Below, one piece after another: positions 43,433 through 43,523 of a stretch of DNA of 43,523 bases. The position numbers were made by a program, and so were the translations under genes. Source of the stretch: Bryobacterales bacterium (GTDB taxonomy: Bacteria; Acidobacteriota; Terriglobia; Bryobacterales; Bryobacteraceae); the NCBI GenBank assembly GCA_003135055.1, contig PLDF01000211.1, positions 19,495-63,017 on the forward strand, written 5' to 3'. The number at the start of each line of letters is the position of its first letter. Within the stretch, counting starts at the first letter, position 1. The notes below the pieces were generated by a model. It saw only the letters and a list, made by a program, of their open reading frames with translations, did no database searches and was not told where the DNA came from.

Positions 43433-43523
43433 TTTCCATGGATAGCTTCTCCAACCCAAGCGGCATCGGGTCACAGTCGTTGTGGGGCAGCAGGCCAACC
43501 TGCGCGGCGGTTGCCAACTGCCG
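43433..43523. other. Right edge, incomplete
   Basis: 91 bases after alkB. TGTGGGGCAGC near 43478 is the reverse complement of part of the repeat at 2364-2376, so this is probably intergenic repeat DNA. Any gene beginning here runs out of the window. Confidence 0.3.

Overview
The window looks like chromosomal DNA of an acidobacterium, most likely of the Candidatus Solibacter / Bryobacterales type. The evidence is the GC-rich sequence, an 802-residue duplicated orphan ABC permease of the acidobacterial ADOP type, a secreted SBBP-propeller protein with a TIGR03437-like C-terminus, an Uma2 protein, and dispersed intergenic palindromes (core GGCTCCGATCGGAGCC). This assignment is from recognition of families, not from a search. 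There is one clear RNA gene, rnpB (RNase P RNA). I saw no tRNA, rRNA, CRISPR array, transposase or phage module.

Layout. 1-5.9 kb: a membrane-anchored hypothetical protein, the ADOP permease, a small hypothetical gene and an Uma2 protein. 5.9-10.3 kb (minus strand): an ABC exporter operon in the order permease, permease, HlyD-type adaptor, ATPase. 10.6-17.4 kb (plus): a methyltransferase with an extra C-terminal region, a lipoprotein beta-helix protein, a secreted caspase-TPR protein, and a Tat-exported sulfatase-fold protein that has lost its formylglycine cysteine and carries partial duplications at both ends. 17.6-19.8 kb: an orphan ribbon-helix-helix antitoxin, a probable toxin relic and typA. 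19.9-23.8 kb (minus): the SBBP/TIGR03437 protein, a secreted metallo-beta-lactamase-fold protein and a YjbR-like protein. 23.8-24.6 kb: an Asp/Glu racemase-fold protein lacking both catalytic cysteines.

24.7-26.3 kb (minus) is the most interesting locus. It is a compact three-gene operon: a 70-residue peptide with a CLAC motif and a strong Shine-Dalgarno, a DUF692/MNIO multinuclear iron enzyme with its metal ligands present, and a partner protein coupled to it by an ATGA overlap. It has the architecture of an MNIO RiPP pathway (methanobactin, TglHI, Buf and similar), but I do not recognise the precursor as any described class.

26.5-29.2 kb: an OmpA / beta-barrel / PKD-Ig fusion protein with a clear terminator. 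29.5 kb: rnpB. 30.5-34.6 kb: a form II CO-dehydrogenase-like molybdenum hydroxylase operon coxS-L-M-G, linked by ATGA overlaps. 34.6-36.8 kb: a three-gene AAA/STAND ATPase cassette of visibly lower GC and unknown role. 36.8-39.1 kb is a scrap yard: two ADOP 3' ends in direct repeat flanking a UPF0175 antitoxin and a frameshifted PIN toxin, a diverged coxL fragment, a small lipoprotein gene, and a truncated DUF1778 antitoxin. 39.4-43.4 kb: a large secreted M14 metallopeptidase and alkB.

Several plus-strand genes (10622, 13813, 16274, 23836, 34640, 39376) have a TATACT-like -10 box 9-14 nt before the ATG and no Shine-Dalgarno, which points to leaderless transcription as a common mode here.
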